DNA of 21,284 bases from Desulfovibrio sp. (lineage in GTDB: Bacteria; Desulfobacterota; Desulfovibrionia; Desulfovibrionales; Desulfovibrionaceae). The stretch lies in the NCBI GenBank assembly GCA_031275955.1, contig JAISNZ010000190.1, positions 1-21,284 of the forward strand, written 5' to 3'. The notes beneath the pieces are model-generated. The model did not search any database. It was not told the origin of the DNA and saw nothing but the letters and a program-made list of their open reading frames with translations. Shown one piece after another: positions 21,255-21,284 of this stretch; the first letter of the stretch is position 1; each line of letters opens with the position of its first letter. Made by a program: the position numbers and the translations under genes.

Positions 21255-21284
21255 TAACCAAAAGAAAACTTGATGGGTAATCTC

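Noticed and set aside
20755..21261. 168-codon minus-strand frame overlapping glnB
   Set aside because: It runs through the hairpin repeats and then out of frame through the conserved PII coding sequence.
1..21284. CRISPR array, tRNA, rRNA or integrase attachment site
   Set aside because: No regularly spaced repeats, cloverleaf, rRNA signature or integrase gene was seen on either strand.

Overview
The window looks like a chromosomal segment from a Desulfovibrio-like member of the Desulfobacterota, probably host- or gut-associated. This is inferred from high-GC housekeeping genes, an RNase II with a cyanobacterial-style N-terminus, an AICAR transformylase without its usual cyclohydrolase half, CheV, and the style of the intergenic palindromes. 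No rRNA or tRNA is present to confirm it.

Left edge (1-2.4 kb): an A/T-rich, mobile-looking zone. It starts with the first codons of an IS1634-type transposase that runs off the window. Next come a stub of a YjbR/MmcQ gene cut off at a palindromic repeat, and an ADP-ribosylglycohydrolase fused to other domains. Base composition here is clearly lower in G+C than in the rest of the window.

Minus-strand block (2.4-13.5 kb), listed left to right although it is transcribed right to left: a 1281-residue hybrid sensor kinase (sensor, HAMP, kinase 1, receiver 1, kinase 2, receiver 2); two tandem DedA-family membrane proteins; threonine synthase; PlsY acyltransferase; an RNase II-family exonuclease; and a stand-alone AICAR transformylase. 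The plsY-thrC-dedA-dedA genes are tightly packed and look like one operon.

Plus-strand block (13.6-20.7 kb): a five-helix membrane protein of unknown function, an NFACT/RqcH-family ribosome-rescue protein, a tRNA-dihydrouridine synthase, IspH, CheV, RNA polymerase omega, and DnaJ. The last gene, on the minus strand, is a PII signal protein with a T-loop that lacks the uridylylation tyrosine.

Most genes are housekeeping. The unusual signals are (i) the IS/truncated-gene/ADP-ribosylglycohydrolase corner, (ii) the mosaic hybrid kinase, whose sensor domain has a helical insertion carrying a perfect 13-bp-arm palindrome inside the reading frame, (iii) a family of intergenic hairpins, several beginning TAGAGC and in three cases overlapping the stop codon of the upstream gene, and (iv) residue-level changes in PII and the NFACT protein. 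I found no CRISPR array, tRNA, rRNA or complete mobile element, and no clear novel multi-gene system.
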